Shown: positions 61,946-64,000 of the stretch, one piece after another
Numbering within the stretch: position 1 is the stretch's first letter
How the letters are laid out: every line of letters begins with the position of its first letter
The notes under the pieces: generated by a model
The model's input: the letters and a program-made list of their open reading frames with translations, nothing else
What the model was told of the DNA's origin: nothing
Databases searched by the model: none
Made by a program: the position numbers and the translations under genes
Assembly (NCBI RefSeq): GCF_051216895.1
Contig: NZ_JBPKAO010000007.1
Location: 1 to 64,000 of the forward strand
Source: Aquipuribacter sp051216895
Lineage (GTDB): Bacteria; Actinomycetota; Actinomycetes; Actinomycetales; JBBAYJ01
Length of the DNA stretch: 64,000 nt
Direction of reading: 5' to 3'

Positions 61946-62540
61946 TGTTCACAGGGATCGTCGAGGAGCTCGGCGAGGTCGTCGCGCTCGAGCACGGCGC
62001 CGACTCCGCCCGGCTGGCCGTACGCGGACCGCTGGTCACCTCCGACGCCGTGCTCGGGGCCTCCATCTCCGTCAACGGCGTCTGCCTGACCGTCACCGCC
62101 GTGACGGGCGACGAGTTCGTCGTGGACGTCATGGCCGAGACGCTGCGACGCAGCTCGCTGGCGGCGCTGGCCCCGGGCGAGCCGGTCAACCTGGAGCGGG
62201 CGATGCGGGCGGACGGGCGCTTCGGCGGCCACGTCGTGCAGGGTCACGTCGACGGGGTCGGCGAGGTGCTGGCCCGCGAGCCGGGGGACCGCTGGGAGGT
62301 GGTGCGGGTGTCCCTGCCGGAGGACCTGCGCCGCTACGTGGTCGAGAAGGGCTCCGTGGCGGTGGACGGGACGTCGCTGACGGTGTCCACGCTGCTGCCC
62401 GACGCCTTCGAGGTGTCGCTCATCCCGACCACCCTGGAGGCCACGACCCTGGGACGGCGGGCCGTCGGTGACCTCGTCAACCTCGAGGTGGACGTCCTGG
62501 CCAAGTACGTCGAGGCGCAGCTGGCCCACGGCGGCGCCCG

Positions 62541-62544
<4 letters not shown>
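61945..62544 (+). CDS. ribE: Riboflavin synthase (alpha chain)
   Basis: The 199-residue protein has two lumazine-binding repeats, starting MFTGIVEELGEV and RFGGHVVQGHVDGVGEVL, with the first-half SVNGVCLTVTAV and second-half AVDGTSLTVSTLL motifs. It dismutates two lumazine molecules into riboflavin. It starts TGATG on the ribD stop and ends overlapping ribBA. Confidence 0.94.
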
Positions 62545-63895
<1,351 letters not shown>

Positions 63896-63899
<4 letters not shown>

Positions 63900-64000
63900 G
63901 CGGCGACGGAGCACCGGCAGTCATCGTGGAACCCGGGTCGGGGGCGGGCCTCAAGGTCGCCGTCGTCGCGGCCAGCTGGCACCCGGAGGTGATGGGCGGC
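63896..64000 (+). CDS. ribH: 6,7-dimethyl-8-ribityllumazine synthase (5' part)
   Basis: The 35 residues visible include the lumazine synthase start KVAVVAASWHPEVM, where the Trp stacks on the substrate. The ATG overlaps the ribBA stop (ATGA), and GGGAGG precedes it. The gene runs off the right edge. Confidence 0.88.

Overview
The window is chromosomal DNA from a very high G+C actinobacterium. Nearly every third codon position is G or C, GTG starts are very common, and long shadow frames lie opposite most genes. The gene set and order are actinobacterial: HrdB/SigA-type primary sigma factor, DUF7455, ParE, ParC, N-terminal-GNAT Pat acetyltransferase, DUF5998, thymidine kinase, SepH, ferrochelatase, inositol phosphatase, DUF4193, DUF3093, dUTPase, DUF3710, OB-fold, DUF3159, two TrkA proteins, APC permease and TRAM methyltransferase. 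From memory, the second half matches the Mycobacterium tuberculosis Rv2689c-Rv2703 neighbourhood. A Kineosporiales or Geodermatophilales-like organism is plausible, but the sequence does not fix the genus.

Layout. 1-8.5 kb: a gene start cut by the left edge, an NAD(P)-binding protein, a BNR propeller paired with a MoaD-like protein, a large secreted M14 peptidase, and a minus-strand run of PPi-dependent phosphofructokinase, esterase and YeiH-type transporter. 8.7-17.6 kb: accessory, poorly characterised genes (two unknown small proteins, a metalloprotease, a PAC2 pair, a PAS/degenerate-GGDEF protein, DUF885, DUF1232, DUF4192). 17.7-22.3 kb: an ECF sigma factor with an overlapping partner gene, then a SAM riboswitch controlling metY-metX, then a Nudix gene. 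22.4-28.7 kb: stress protein, DNA repair protein, primary sigma factor, and a tandem pair of unrecognised membrane-anchored paralogues. 28.9-42.2 kb: topoisomerase IV genes parE and parC on opposite strands, flanking an SMP-30 lactonase, GNAT and sucrase/ferredoxin-like gene; then the Pat acetyltransferase, DUF5998, a phosphodiesterase and thymidine kinase. 42.2-54.1 kb: sepH, ferrochelatase, inositol phosphatase, the dut cluster, a probable potassium uptake module and an rRNA methyltransferase. 54.1-64 kb: aconitase behind an operator-like palindrome, a sugar ABC transporter operon, and a FMN-riboswitch-controlled riboflavin operon that runs off the right edge.

Within operons, genes are tightly coupled by ATGA, GTGA and TGATG overlaps. 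Many transcription-unit leaders look leaderless: a NANNNT hexamer sits 5-8 nt, usually 6, before the GTG or ATG. No tRNA, rRNA, insertion sequence, prophage or CRISPR array was seen. The least explained parts are the paralogue pair at 25.5-27.9 kb, the cluster at 8.7-10.2 kb, the sigma/partner pair at 17.8-19.0 kb, the degenerate GGDEF receptor, and a leaderless mini-ORF overlapping dut.
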